DNA from: Flavobacterium psychrotolerans
GTDB lineage: Bacteria; Bacteroidota; Bacteroidia; Flavobacteriales; Flavobacteriaceae
Assembly: GCF_003097635.1 (NCBI RefSeq)
Contig: NZ_QCZI01000021.1
Location: 1-41,438, forward strand
Length of the DNA: 41,438 bases
Direction: 5' to 3'
This document shows positions 41,051 through 41,438 of the stretch, piece by piece. Below the pieces are notes generated by a model. That model did no database searches. It had not been told where the DNA came from and was given only the letters and a program-made list of their open reading frames with translations. The translations under genes were made by a program, and so were the position numbers. Within the stretch, counting starts at the first letter, position 1; each line of letters starts with the position of its first letter.

Positions 41051-41438
41051 TTTTTAAATTTGGAGATAAATTTGAAGAACGTTTTATTGTTTCCGATGAA
41101 ACCTATAACGGATTCATTCAAATATTCAAAGATAAAAACCCTTTGCATACCGATGAAAATTTCGCTATTGAAAACGGCTTTAAAGGTAAGGTAATGCACG
41201 GCAATATTTTGAATGGTTTTCTTTCCTATTTTATTGGCGAATGCTTGCCAACAAAAAATGTCATTATCCATTCCCAGGAAATACAGTTTAAAAACGCGGT
41301 TTATTTAAATGACGAATTACAATTCAAGGCTGAAATAACCGGGATTTACGAATCGGTCAATGCCATTGAATTTAAATTTGATTTTAAAAATGCAACAACA
41401 AAAACAGTCGCTAAAGGTAAAATTCAAATAGGAATAAT
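41047..41438 (+). CDS. MaoC-like (R)-hydratase/dehydratase, partial (cut by window end)
   Basis: About 130 residues are visible, without a stop. The hot-dog-fold hydratase motif is seen at residues 29-52: DKNPLHTDENFA, then GFKGKVMHGNIL, with Asp29, His34 and the GKVMHG loop. Members add or remove water on a 2-enoyl/3-hydroxyacyl thioester. Joined to the ACP gene by ATGA, it suggests that a 3-hydroxyacyl or enoyl-ACP is formed for the glycan. The family's usual length is about 140 residues, so only a few are likely missing. The rest of the module is beyond the window. Confidence 0.85.
   Translation, partial: MIFKFGDKFEERFIVSDETYNGFIQIFKDKNPLHTDENFAIENGFKGKVMHGNILNGFLSYFIGECLPTKNVIIHSQEIQFKNAVYLNDELQFKAEITGIYESVNAIEFKFDFKNATTKTVAKGKIQIGI

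Noticed and set aside
1..41438. tRNA, rRNA, CRISPR, transposase, integrase or phage genes
   Set aside because: None could be seen on either strand by reading; the inverted repeats found have no transposase beside them.

Overview
The window is a surface-polysaccharide biosynthesis and export locus from a low-GC Bacteroidota bacterium, most probably a Flavobacterium or close relative. The signs are AT-rich DNA, several TAnnTTTG promoter -7 boxes, few Shine-Dalgarno sites, a GumC/Wzc-type kinase paired with a lipoprotein Wza, and spacers filled with hairpin repeats of the kind often seen in flavobacteria. Nearly every gene is on the + strand, commonly with 1-14 base overlaps. The two exceptions are an unrecognised orphan gene (11556-12311) and a CpsB/YwqE-type phosphatase (20244-20981). 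No rRNA, tRNA, CRISPR array, transposase or integrase was seen.

Layout. (1) 1-2422: the end of an MBOAT O-acyltransferase, two tandem near-identical SGNH-like accessory genes, and the frameshifted stub of a third copy. (2) 2445-4129: a DUF6088 antitoxin / AbiEii toxin pair with a strong inverted repeat upstream; the toxin stop overlaps the next glycosyltransferase start. (3) 4116-11438: a GT4, a GNAT protein, two paralogous Wzy-like polytopic membrane proteins on either side of a NodB-type deacetylase, and a PglA-like GT4; the three large spacers here carry hairpin repeats. (4) 12525-16912: PglC-PglD-PglE-PglF-like enzymes that make UDP-N,N'-diacetylbacillosamine and load it on undecaprenyl phosphate. 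(5) 17000-20981: Wza, Wzc and the phosphatase. (6) 21339-23569: a Wzm/Wzt-type ABC exporter. (7) 23625-32417: a more AT-rich block with a methyltransferase, a pyruvyl-transferase-like protein, six glycosyltransferases and an SDR epimerase/dehydratase. (8) 32447-37005: nonulosonic acid genes (NeuB-, NeuC- and NeuA-type) and an AsnB-type amidotransferase. (9) 37015-41438: an FkbM methyltransferase, an OafA-type acyltransferase, an FkbH-like protein, an acyl carrier protein and a MaoC-like hydratase cut by the window end.

How the genes could work together (inference): PglF, PglE and PglD make UDP-diNAcBac. PglC uses it to prime a lipid-linked oligosaccharide that the glycosyltransferases extend. 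The same nucleotide sugar could be diverted by the NeuC/NeuB/NeuA-type enzymes to CMP-legionaminic acid, a sialic-acid-like sugar. The methyl, acetyl, pyruvyl, amide and carrier-bound acyl enzymes would decorate the repeat unit. Polymerisation and export could use the Wzy-like/Wza/Wzc parts, the ABC exporter, or both. No Wzx flippase, WaaL ligase or recognisable sialyltransferase was seen. The parts most worth following up are the split legionaminic acid route, the FkbH-ACP-MaoC acyl module, the toxin-antitoxin pair inside the locus, and the duplicated and decaying SGNH genes.
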